51,227 bases of DNA from JBQLZQ01 sp052168355 (lineage in GTDB: Bacteria > Pseudomonadota > Alphaproteobacteria > DSM-16000 > Inquilinaceae). The DNA lies in contig JBQLZQ010000007.1 in the NCBI GenBank assembly GCA_052168355.1, positions 1 to 51,227 on the forward strand, in the 5' to 3' direction. Under the pieces are notes generated by a model that worked only from the letters and a program-made list of their open reading frames with translations, had not been told where the DNA came from and searched no databases. Position numbers and translations under genes: made by a program. Within the stretch, counting starts at the first letter, position 1; every line of letters begins with the position of its first letter. Positions 1 through 7,346 of this stretch are shown in pieces.

Positions 1-93
1 GCGGGCGCGCGGCTTCGAACCGAACTGTCCTCCGATCCAGAGCACGTCCACGCGCAGGATATCCGGCTGCTCAGCATCGAGGTCGAGGAATAA
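1..93 (+). CDS. 3' end of an unidentified protein (partial)
   Basis: Frame 1 is open from the first base to a TAA at 91-93 and gives 30 C-terminal residues ending in LLSIEVEE. The composition is ordinary for coding DNA here, but the piece is too short to assign to a family. It runs toward the convergent sulfatase gene; the 173 bases between them hold nothing I recognise. Function is unknown. Confidence 0.4.
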   Translation, partial: AGARLRTELSSDPEHVHAQDIRLLSIEVEE

Positions 94-266
94 CTACATG
101 CAGATACCCTGAGCGTAGACGGCCACGGATTGCAGTCTGCGGCCGGCCGCCGTTAACGTGTTAATGCCTCTCCGGGTTGCCGTGGACCGTATTTGAACGG
201 GTCGCGATTTGCCCTGGACCGACGCGATGAGCCCGCCCGCCTCAACCGGGTTCCTTCTGACGACGC

Positions 267-1736
267 CTATCCGCCGCCCTGGCAAGGCAGTGACGTTGCA
301 TCGAACTGCCCGGACCCCGTTCGCCATTGACCATTGAACTTGGCCACGCAGTCACGGAGCGGATCGTCGAGCCGGGCGGTCTCGGCCATCATCTGGGCCC
401 GCATCCCGTGCAAAACGTTTGCTGCCGTCGGATCGGTTCTTCGGTTGATCAGTTCCGACGGATCGCTTGTGAGATCGTAAAGCTCATCGTCATCGCCGGG
501 CGAAAAGATGAACTTCCAGCCGTCCGCGCGGATCAGGGCACGTTGCGAATAGAGGAACCGCAGGCCGTGATATTCGAGGAGCAAAGCCTCGCGGCCCTCC
601 GCATCGGACGCCTCGATCACCGGACGCAGGCTGATCCCGTGTCGGTCAGGCAGCGGCAGGCCGAGTAGATCGAACACGGTGGGCAGGATGTCGAGGTTCG
701 AGGCCAGCTGGTCGCGCGGGCCGGGCGTCAGGTCGGCATGACGAAAGTGGAGTGGGATGCGCACCGCCTCCTCATAGAGCAACCCCTTGTCGATCAGCCC
801 GCCATGTGCCCCCGTCATGTCGCCGTGGTCGGAAGTGAAGATCACGAGCGTGCTTTCCGCCAGGCCGCTGGTCTCCAGCCAGTTCAGCAACCGACCGATC
901 TGTGCGTCGAGCATCGCCATGTGATCGCAATATAGGCCGATATACTCCACAACCTCGGCATCGGTGCGTGGGTGCAGCCGGTAGAAGTCATCCCGCTCGC
1001 GCGAGACCCGGCGAGGTTTGCCAGCAAGGTCGTCCGCCCAGTTCGCCCAGGGTCGCAACGCCGCCCGATCAGTCACGCCGTAATATTCAGCCGGCACCAA
1101 ATGCGGCGCGTGCGGGTCCCAATACTGGACCGTGGCGAAGAAAGGCCGGTCCGACGTGCCGAACCCTTCGAGGAGGTCGATGGTGCGGTCGGTCAGGTAG
1201 TAGGAAGGAGTAGTCGCCACCGGCCCATCCCAGAGACCGGCCGCCATGGTCTGCTGGTCGGGATTGAAATAGAGTCTCGGCCTGACCGTGTAGTCGAGAC
1301 CGTTCTTCCGAAGGTAGGTCAGGAAGTCGTCGGACAGAGCGATGTTGCCATAGCCCGGGAGGCTCATGCCCTCGAAGCCGAAATCACCCGGGCCCTTTCG
1401 CGTGCCCACGTGCCACTTGCCGACGAAGCCGCAGCGGTAGCCCGCCTCAATCAGATTCAGATGCAACAGGCGCGAAGGGTCGGGCAGCTCCTTGGCCAGG
1501 CTGTGATACATGTCGCAATTTGTGCCCATGCCGTGACGGAATGCGTAGTCTCCGGTGAACATCGACGCGCGGGCCGGCGAGCAGAGTGGGCAGGTCGAAT
1601 AGGCGCGATCGAAACGGACACTCTGCCCATGCAGCCGGTCCAGGTGTGGCGTGATAGCCGGAACCTGCTTGCCCGCCCCCACTACATCGAACCGCATCTG
1701 GTCGACGCCAATCAGCAAAATGTTGCGGATGCTCAT
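267..1736 (-). CDS. Type I (formylglycine) sulfatase, probably cytoplasmic
   Basis: A 489-residue arylsulfatase-family hydrolase that should release sulfate from a sulfate ester. The core motif is C52-S-P-A-R56, where Cys52 would be converted to formylglycine by a maturase not found in this window. Asp12 in the first strand, GKWH at 108-111 and a late SDHGD motif fit the metal and sulfate site of the alkaline-phosphatase-like fold. The N-terminus enters the first beta strand at once, with no signal peptide, so a cytoplasmic location is inferred. ATG lies 3 bases after the stop of the TRAP large permease, so it is the last gene of the leftward TRAP operon. A second sulfatase with the same CPLCxPAR context ends the divergent operon. 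The substrate is unknown; the sialate-lyase context suggests a sulfated sugar acid. Confidence 0.9.
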   Translation of the reverse strand: MSIRNILLIGVDQMRFDVVGAGKQVPAITPHLDRLHGQSVRFDRAYSTCPLCSPARASMFTGDYAFRHGMGTNCDMYHSLAKELPDPSRLLHLNLIEAGYRCGFVGKWHVGTRKGPGDFGFEGMSLPGYGNIALSDDFLTYLRKNGLDYTVRPRLYFNPDQQTMAAGLWDGPVATTPSYYLTDRTIDLLEGFGTSDRPFFATVQYWDPHAPHLVPAEYYGVTDRAALRPWANWADDLAGKPRRVSRERDDFYRLHPRTDAEVVEYIGLYCDHMAMLDAQIGRLLNWLETSGLAESTLVIFTSDHGDMTGAHGGLIDKGLLYEEAVRIPLHFRHADLTPGPRDQLASNLDILPTVFDLLGLPLPDRHGISLRPVIEASDAEGREALLLEYHGLRFLYSQRALIRADGWKFIFSPGDDDELYDLTSDPSELINRRTDPTAANVLHGMRAQMMAETARLDDPLRDCVAKFNGQWRTGSGQFDATSLPCQGGG

Positions 1737-1739
1737 GCG

Positions 1740-3026
1740 TCAGTTCATCAACGAGGGCAACCAGGTCACAAATCCGGGAAACGCGGTTATCACGAACATG
1801 ACGACGTAAAGCGTAACGATGAATGGCACGCTTTCACGGAAGATCGGACCGATTGGGATCTTGGCCAGCCCACCGACGATGAACACCATCAGACCCATCG
1901 GTGGGGTGATCATCGAGACCATCATGTTCAGCACGATCACGACACCGAAATGCATCAGATCAACGCCCGCTGCAGCCAAACCGGGCAGAAGCGCCGGGAT
2001 AACGACATACATCATTGGTGCCTTGGTCAGAAACATTCCCATCACGATAAAGGCGACATGGACCACCATCAGCAATTGCAGCGGCGACAGGTCCAGCGCC
2101 AGAATGAACACGGTAATCGCTTCTGTCACTTTCTCGACGGTGAAAACATAGTTCAGCGCAAAGCCACCGCCGATCAGCAGAAACACCATGCCCGACTGGC
2201 GCGCGCTTTCCAGCAGGGCGTCATAAAGTGCCTGCCAAGATGACATGCGATAAAGGAAGATCGATAAGAGCATGGCATATAAGCCGGCCGCCGCTGCGGC
2301 CTCGGTTGGGGTGAAAACGCCCGAATAGATGCCGCCAAGCAGGATCACCGGCATCAAGAGCGGCCCCGAAGCGCGAATCGTCGCGAACAGCAGTTCACGG
2401 CCGACGATCCGCGCCTCGGTGGGAAACCCGCGCCGACGCGATTGCCATGACACCAATGCCATCATCGCGATCCCCATCATCAGTCCCGGTATGATCCCGG
2501 CGAGAAACAGCCCGCCGACCGACACACCAGAGAAGAACGCGTAGACCAGCATCGGGATAGAGGGCGGAATGATCGGCCCGATGGAAGACGATGCAACGGT
2601 TACCGCGGCGGCATAGGCCGGAGGATAGCGGCCCTCCTGACGCATCATCCGGATCAGGACCTGTCCGATGCCGGATGCATCCGATGTCGCGTCACCGCTC
2701 ATCCCGGAGAAGATGATCGACGAGACGATATTGACCTGCGCCAGCCCCCCGGGCCGATGCCCGACCAGCGCAAGGCAGAACTTCAACAGGCGGTCCGATA
2801 TGCCGCCATGATCCATCACCTTGGCTGTAAAGATGAACAGCGGAATGGCTATAACGATGATGTTCTCGACCGATGCAAAGATTACGCGTTCCGCCATCAG
2901 GCTCGCGTCGATGCCGGCGGTCAGCGAATAGACGATCACCGTGGAAATCAGCACGAAGCCGATCGGCAGGCCCAGCAGAAGCTGTAGTCCAAAGTAGGCG
3001 GCCGTCCAGAACAGCGGGTCAGACAC
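1740..3026 (-). CDS. TRAP transporter large permease (DctM/SiaM family)
   Basis: The main membrane subunit of a TRAP transporter, which carries a carboxylated solute in symport with sodium. The protein is strongly hydrophobic, with many membrane helices and the family segments FSGMSGDATSDASG, IGPIIPPS and FTPTEAAA. I place the start at GTG 3026 (VSDPLFW), 4 bases after the small-permease stop, because this gives the usual DctM N-terminus and about 428 residues. An in-frame ATG at 3071 would add 15 residues overlapping the upstream gene. It is third in the operon: binding protein, small permease, large permease, sulfatase. The partner binding protein and the divergent sialate lyase suggest a sialic-acid-like substrate, which is inference. 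Confidence 0.93.
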   Translation of the reverse strand: MSDPLFWTAAYFGLQLLLGLPIGFVLISTVIVYSLTAGIDASLMAERVIFASVENIIVIAIPLFIFTAKVMDHGGISDRLLKFCLALVGHRPGGLAQVNIVSSIIFSGMSGDATSDASGIGQVLIRMMRQEGRYPPAYAAAVTVASSSIGPIIPPSIPMLVYAFFSGVSVGGLFLAGIIPGLMMGIAMMALVSWQSRRRGFPTEARIVGRELLFATIRASGPLLMPVILLGGIYSGVFTPTEAAAAAGLYAMLLSIFLYRMSSWQALYDALLESARQSGMVFLLIGGGFALNYVFTVEKVTEAITVFILALDLSPLQLLMVVHVAFIVMGMFLTKAPMMYVVIPALLPGLAAAGVDLMHFGVVIVLNMMVSMITPPMGLMVFIVGGLAKIPIGPIFRESVPFIVTLYVVMFVITAFPGFVTWLPSLMN

Positions 3027-3030
3027 CGCC

Positions 3031-3555
3031 CTAAGCCTCGTCTTGCTGGCCGGTGCGCCACAACTGAACAATGCTCAGAATGGCGCGCGAGGCATAGACG
3101 ATGACGAAAACGATCATCAACACGAAGAGATGACCAAGATTGAAGCCGATCGCATAGGTTCGCTCGCGGTACATCCATTTCAGGACCCGAACGGTGTCGG
3201 GAAGGGAAAGGATCATCACAGCGGCAAAAAGGCCCAGCGAGATCGTCAGAAGGATCCGTCGCAAACGGGCGGGAAGGGCGTCGATAAACAGGTCCAGTCC
3301 GACGTGATCGCGGATCGACATCTGCGTGGCCGCCGTGAACAGGCTTACCGCGACGAACAGGATACCCGCAACTTCAAGGGTCCAGACCAGCGGTTCGCGC
3401 AGCACGTAGCGCCAGAAGACCTGAGCCACGAACGTCGCAAACAACGCGGCGAACATCGCGACCGACACACCCTTTGAAAGCGTGCGCAGGATCCGTAGAC
3501 CAGGCGGTACGGCTCGGTCTTCTTCGATTGGCTGCGGCGGTGGCGCGCCTATCAT
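3031..3555 (-). CDS. TRAP transporter small permease (DctQ/SiaQ family)
   Basis: The small four-helix subunit that pairs with the large permease. It has 174 residues and shows the DctQ pattern: FWRYVLREPLVWTLEVAG in the first half and a conserved stretch around RDHVGLDLFI. Hydrophobic segments lie at about residues 32-52, 62-80, 103-123 and 137-160. Its start is about 80 bases after the binding-protein stop, behind a strong intercistronic palindrome. The Shine-Dalgarno sequence before ATG 3555 is weak, so the exact start is less certain than the family. Confidence 0.92.
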   Translation of the reverse strand: MIGAPPPQPIEEDRAVPPGLRILRTLSKGVSVAMFAALFATFVAQVFWRYVLREPLVWTLEVAGILFVAVSLFTAATQMSIRDHVGLDLFIDALPARLRRILLTISLGLFAAVMILSLPDTVRVLKWMYRERTYAIGFNLGHLFVLMIVFVIVYASRAILSIVQLWRTGQQDEA

Positions 3556-3582
3556 GCTTTGTGCATCCCGGATCGAAGGCAG

Positions 3583-3610
3583 ACTCCCGGCGACGTACGT
3601 CGCCGGGAGT
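3583..3610 (-). other. Intercistronic stem-loop between TRAP binding protein and permease genes
   Basis: A perfect 28-bp palindrome with arms ACTCCCGGCGACGT (3583-3596) and ACGTCGCCGGGAGT (3597-3610). It lies 24 bases after the binding-protein stop and before the small permease, with no T-run after it, so it is not a standard terminator. Such hairpins often protect the upstream message or damp downstream expression so that binding protein exceeds permease. That role is inferred. Confidence 0.65.
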
Positions 3611-3633
3611 GATGAGGAAACAGACCTCCCGGC

Positions 3634-4647
3634 TCAGTTCATCATTGCCGAACAATCGGCGGGGATATCCATTCCGGCAATGTCTTCGAACATGCCCGGC
3701 ACCCAGGCTGTCGCCAGGTCGCTGGACTGGAATTTTTCCAACATGGCGGTGCGAAATGCCTCGCGGTCAGGATCGGTGAAGACCATACCCTCGGCCTCCA
3801 TGGTCGCCTGAAGAGTGGCTTCCTGATCCATCACGCTCTTGCTGTAGCCATCCATCGCCAGTTCGGCGCCGGCCAGGACGACTTCACGCTCGTCTTCGGT
3901 CAGTCTGTCCCATGTCATTTTCGAGACCGCCGGAAACTGGATCAGCACCTTGTGACGGGTGTTCACGATCTGCTCGGTCACCTCATAGAACTTGTTGGAG
4001 TAGATCAGCGTCAGCGGATTTTCCTGCGCGTCAACGGTGCCGGTCTGAAGCGCCAAATACAATTCGGAGAATGGAACCGGCGTGGGGTTGCCTCCCAGAC
4101 CCTCGCCCATCAGGATGTTCGACGGTGACGGAACGACACGGATGGACATGCCCTGCATGTCGGCCGGGGTTTGGACGTCCCTTTGCTTGCGCAGGTTCAA
4201 CGTACGCGTCCCCTGATAGGCGGCATCGAGGATCACAATGTCCATCGTGTCGCTGACTTCAGCGACCATCTGATCCCAAAGCGGGCTATTGCGGAACGCG
4301 CAGGCATGGTCAGGGCCCGTCAGCAGATAGGGTGTCTCGAGCACACCCCACGCCGGCACCTGTTCCGATATCCATGCGGGTGCCATGTAGGCCGCGTCGA
4401 TCGTGCCGCGTGCGAGGGCCTGCCCCTGTTTGCCCTGCTCGACCAACGAGGCGCTGTCAAAGACATCGACCTCAAGGTCGGAGTTTTCTTCGATGTAGGC
4501 CTCCCACGCGTGCATTGCGATGGTGTCGGGATCGTTGGGCTTGCCCGTCGTCGAGAACTTCAGTGCCTGTGCCTGCGCTGCCCCAGTGGCAAGGACCAAC
4601 GCAAGGGTCGCGGCTGAAACGGCCAAGGTTCCGGTCAAATATTTCAT
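3634..4647 (-). CDS. TRAP transporter solute-binding protein (DctP/SiaP-like)
   Basis: Periplasmic receptor that captures the solute and delivers it to the TRAP permeases. The start is ATG 4647, behind GGGAGGAAAC; an upstream in-frame ATG at 4677 lacks that site. Residues 1-26 are a signal peptide ending AAQAQA. R148, R170 (IRV) and N210 (QENP) match the two arginines and the asparagine that hold the sialate carboxylate in SiaP, with the same 40-residue spacing between the last two. PTPVPFSELYLALQ is also SiaP-like. R170 is general to TRAP receptors, so this supports a carboxylate ligand, and with the sialate lyase a sialic acid. It is the first gene of the leftward operon and diverges from the lyase. 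Confidence 0.9.
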   Translation of the reverse strand: MKYLTGTLAVSAATLALVLATGAAQAQALKFSTTGKPNDPDTIAMHAWEAYIEENSDLEVDVFDSASLVEQGKQGQALARGTIDAAYMAPAWISEQVPAWGVLETPYLLTGPDHACAFRNSPLWDQMVAEVSDTMDIVILDAAYQGTRTLNLRKQRDVQTPADMQGMSIRVVPSPSNILMGEGLGGNPTPVPFSELYLALQTGTVDAQENPLTLIYSNKFYEVTEQIVNTRHKVLIQFPAVSKMTWDRLTEDEREVVLAGAELAMDGYSKSVMDQEATLQATMEAEGMVFTDPDREAFRTAMLEKFQSSDLATAWVPGMFEDIAGMDIPADCSAMMN

Positions 4648-4717
4648 CCAAGTTTCCTCCCTATAGGCTTTCGGCACGCAAGCGGCCGACTTGTCATTGA
4701 CGAACGCTACATAACAT

Positions 4718-4755
4718 CATAGCATGTTGTCAACATAGCATGCCACTTTTATCGC
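4718..4755. promoter_or_regulatory. Divergent promoter and candidate GntR/NanR-type operator
   Basis: An AT-rich island in GC-rich DNA between the TRAP and lyase operons. A palindrome, ATGTTG-T-CAACAT (4724-4736), is flanked by direct repeats CATAGCATG at 4718-4726 and 4734-4742. On the minus strand the palindrome contains TTGACA, a perfect -35 for the TRAP operon. On the plus strand TTGTCA (4727-4732) and TATCGC (4750-4755), 17 bases apart, could serve the lyase operon. One bound regulator would block both; the GntR-family product encoded at 5713 is the obvious candidate. Regulator identity is inferred. Confidence 0.55.
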
Positions 4756-4790
4756 GCCTTCGCTTGCGCCCGGACCACAGGCAATACCCG

Positions 4791-5711
4791 ATGACCGATC
4801 TTTCAGGATACCACGCCGCTCTTCTGACGCCGTTCACCCACGACGGTACTGCGGTGCAGACCGATACGCTGGGTCTGCTGGTGCGGCGGAACATCGATAT
4901 GGGGTTGACGGGTCTCTACGTCGGCGGCTCGACGGGAGAAACGTTTCTGATGTCGGCGGACGAGCGCAAGCAGGTCTTCTCCGCCGTTGCAGAGGCCGCC
5001 GCGGGGGACTGCCTGCTGATCGCGCATGTCGGCGACGTGAATCCCGCCGTTTCCGAAGATCTGGCCGACCATGCCGCCGCCACAGGGTATGACGCCGTGT
5101 CGGCGGTTCCGCCATTCTACTATTCATACAGCTTTGCCGAACTGCGCGCGCACTACGGCAGGCTGGCCGGGCGCACGGACCTTCCCTTTCTGGTCTACAA
5201 CTTTCCAGCGCTGTCGGGCGTGCGCATGTCGGCCGGGCAGCTAACCGAGCTAACCGAATTGCCCAACGTGGTCGGGGTGAAGAATACCTGCGGCGACCAC
5301 TTCGCCTTCGAACAGCTGCGCCGAAAGGCGCCGGGCAAGACCCTTCTCAACGGTTTCGACGAGACGCTCTTGGCGGGCCTCAGCCTGGGTGCCGATGGCG
5401 CCATCGGGTCGACCTTCAATGTCCAGGGCGACAAGGTCCTAAGCTTGGCCGCGGCATTCGCCGCGGGCGATCTGGTGACGGCGCGGGGGCTCCAGGCCGA
5501 GATCAATGGCCTTATTGATGTTCTGATCGCCCACGGTGTATTTCCCGGGCTGAAGTACCTTCTGGAGCTTCAGGGAGTTCCGATGGGCATGTGCCGCTCA
5601 CCCTTCCAGCCCTTGGCCCCGGTAGCCAAAGCGGCACTGGAGACTGCTGCGGCCCAATTCCTCTCGGGGTCGCCGCATTCGACAGAGCAGCGCAAGACGG
5701 TCGGAGGATGA
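4791..5711 (+). CDS. nanA: N-acetylneuraminate lyase
   Basis: A class I aldolase that splits sialic acid into pyruvate and N-acetylmannosamine (or a close analogue). From ATG 4791 the 306 residues align with E. coli NanA almost without gaps. Present are S47-T48 of the GSTGE motif, Y136, Schiff-base K164, T166, and D190, E191 and S207, which match the sialate-contact residues of the E. coli enzyme; PFYY-S-FSF and YN-PALSGV are also shared. An upstream ATG at 4740 would add 17 unlikely residues. It heads a four-gene operon, and its TGA is one base before the regulator start. No nanE or nanK is visible in the window, so the downstream route is unknown. Confidence 0.9.
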   Translation: MTDLSGYHAALLTPFTHDGTAVQTDTLGLLVRRNIDMGLTGLYVGGSTGETFLMSADERKQVFSAVAEAAAGDCLLIAHVGDVNPAVSEDLADHAAATGYDAVSAVPPFYYSYSFAELRAHYGRLAGRTDLPFLVYNFPALSGVRMSAGQLTELTELPNVVGVKNTCGDHFAFEQLRRKAPGKTLLNGFDETLLAGLSLGADGAIGSTFNVQGDKVLSLAAAFAAGDLVTARGLQAEINGLIDVLIAHGVFPGLKYLLELQGVPMGMCRSPFQPLAPVAKAALETAAAQFLSGSPHSTEQRKTVGG

Positions 5712-5712
5712 C

Positions 5713-6408
5713 ATGGAAACGAGCCTGGGGCGAATACGCCTGAGCGAGCAAATCGAGGAATCGATCCTTTCTGCGATCCGGTCCGGCGAATTCCCGCCCG
5801 GCACGAAACTGCCGTCCGAACGCAGCCTAATGGAAATGTTCGACGTCGGTCGCCCATCGGTGAAAGAGGCCCTCTTGATGCTGGAACGCAAGGGCTTTGT
5901 CCGGCTAAAGCGCGGTATTGCACCGGTGGTCATCGCGCCAACGCCTGAAGGCGCAATGGATGCGATAGGCGACATGGTGGGTGCCATGTTGGCCGACGAG
6001 ACTCGCCGATCCGAATTCTACGACTTGCGGATCATGCTTGAAACCGCGGCCGCGATGGAAGGCGCGCGGCAGCGCGATCCCGAGGATCTGGCTGCTTTGG
6101 AAGAGGCGCTCGGCGCATGCCGCGCCGCCACTGGAAACGCCGAGGAGTTCCGCGATGCGGATCAGGCGTTTCATCGTTGCCTAATGTCGGTCATTGACAA
6201 TGCCGTGGCGAATGCGTTTCACGGCGCGCTCATCGAATGGGGCCTCTTCAACCCCGAAAGCGGACCTGGCCTTGCGCGCATTCATGCCCGCGTCATCGAA
6301 CAGCACGCCGAAATAGTCGCCGCGATCAGAGACGGCGATCCGCTGCGTTCCGCCGACGCGTTGCGTGCGCATTTGCTGACCCGGCGCGATGCGGCCAAGG
6401 ACAGCTGA
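5713..6408 (+). CDS. FadR-subfamily GntR transcriptional regulator (NanR-like)
   Basis: A 231-residue DNA-binding regulator. Residues about 8-75 are a GntR winged helix (LPSERSLMEMFDVGRPSVKEAL). The rest is an all-helical FCD ligand domain with the metal or effector signature DADQAFH and later histidines. It starts one base after the lyase stop, behind GGAGGA, and its stop overlaps the next ATG (TGATG), so it is cotranscribed with the enzymes. E. coli NanR is of the same subfamily, so it probably senses the sialate-like substrate and represses both divergent operons from the palindrome near 4.73 kb. That assignment rests on context. Confidence 0.88.
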   Translation: METSLGRIRLSEQIEESILSAIRSGEFPPGTKLPSERSLMEMFDVGRPSVKEALLMLERKGFVRLKRGIAPVVIAPTPEGAMDAIGDMVGAMLADETRRSEFYDLRIMLETAAAMEGARQRDPEDLAALEEALGACRAATGNAEEFRDADQAFHRCLMSVIDNAVANAFHGALIEWGLFNPESGPGLARIHARVIEQHAEIVAAIRDGDPLRSADALRAHLLTRRDAAKDS

Positions 6409-7346
6409 TGTCTCAACTTACCGCCCGGAATCTCCGCGGGGTCTGGGCGACCGTCCTGCTTGACGTGACACCAGACGGCGACATTCGGCTGGATGCGATC
6501 AACCGGCAGGTGACGGCGTTTGCTCGTGCCGGTATGGACGGCGTCTATTGCAATGGCACGGCATCGGAGTTTCACTGCCAGACCGACATCCAGTTCCGGC
6601 AGGTGGCCGAGGCGACCATGGCCGCCGCCCGGGCGGCGGGCCTTCCGGTTCAGATCGGGGCGTCGCACCCCCTGGCGCAGGGGAGCCTTGCGCGCATTTG
6701 CGATGCTGCGGCGCTGGGGCCGGACGCCATCCAGATCACCCTTCCGGACTGGACGCCGATCGACCGGGCCACCGCGATCCGCTTCCTGTCGGCCTGCGCT
6801 GAAGCTGCGGGCGGCTGTCCGCTCGTGCTTTACAACCCGCCGCATTCCCGAACCGTGCTGACTCCGGACGATCTGAGAGCGGTTGTTGACGCCGTCCCCC
6901 GGTTGATCGGGCTGAAGTCGGGTGGCGGCCAACCCTCCTGGTACCGCGCAATGGCCGCGGTGTTCGATCGCCTCTCGGTATTTGTTCCCGGCCACCGCTA
7001 TGCCAGCGGCCGCGCGCAGGGTGCCCATGGCGCCTATTCGAACATGGCCTGCCTTGACCCCGCAGGAGCCGTTCGTTGGGCGCGTCTTTCAACCGAAGAC
7101 CCCGGATCCGCGGCAGAGGTCGAAACCCGCATCGACCGGTTCATGGCCGCCGCGATCCACCCGCTCCTGGCTGCGGGCTTCCCCGGCTATGCCATCGACA
7201 AGGCGATGGCGGCCGCGGGCGGTTGGGCCGGACTGACCCCGCGCCTGCTTTGGCCCCATCGCGGCGTTCCAGACGACGCCGTTGCCCGGATCGCTGTTGC
7301 CGCGATTGAGCATCTACCGGACTTTACCCGCAATGAGCAGTCATGA
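6408..7346 (+). CDS. DHDPS/NAL-family aldolase of unknown substrate
   Basis: A second class I pyruvate-dependent aldolase/dehydratase homologue, 312 residues, starting at the ATG that overlaps the regulator stop. Schiff-base K170 (LIGLKSG) and Y142 (LYNPPHS) are kept. The family GxTGE loop is G50-T-A-S-E54, and the NanA segment carrying Asp191, Glu192 and Ser208 is replaced by PGHRYASGRAQGAHGAYS. It therefore should not bind sialate as NanA does and may act on another 2-keto-3-deoxy sugar acid or a later intermediate. Its end overlaps the sulfatase start by 4 bases (ATGA), so the two are translationally coupled. Confidence 0.85.
   Translation: MSQLTARNLRGVWATVLLDVTPDGDIRLDAINRQVTAFARAGMDGVYCNGTASEFHCQTDIQFRQVAEATMAAARAAGLPVQIGASHPLAQGSLARICDAAALGPDAIQITLPDWTPIDRATAIRFLSACAEAAGGCPLVLYNPPHSRTVLTPDDLRAVVDAVPRLIGLKSGGGQPSWYRAMAAVFDRLSVFVPGHRYASGRAQGAHGAYSNMACLDPAGAVRWARLSTEDPGSAAEVETRIDRFMAAAIHPLLAAGFPGYAIDKAMAAAGGWAGLTPRLLWPHRGVPDDAVARIAVAAIEHLPDFTRNEQS

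Noticed and set aside
3026..3071. ATG 3071 as the start of the TRAP large permease
   Set aside because: It would overlap the small permease by 41 bases and add a tail unlike the family; GTG 3026 fits better.
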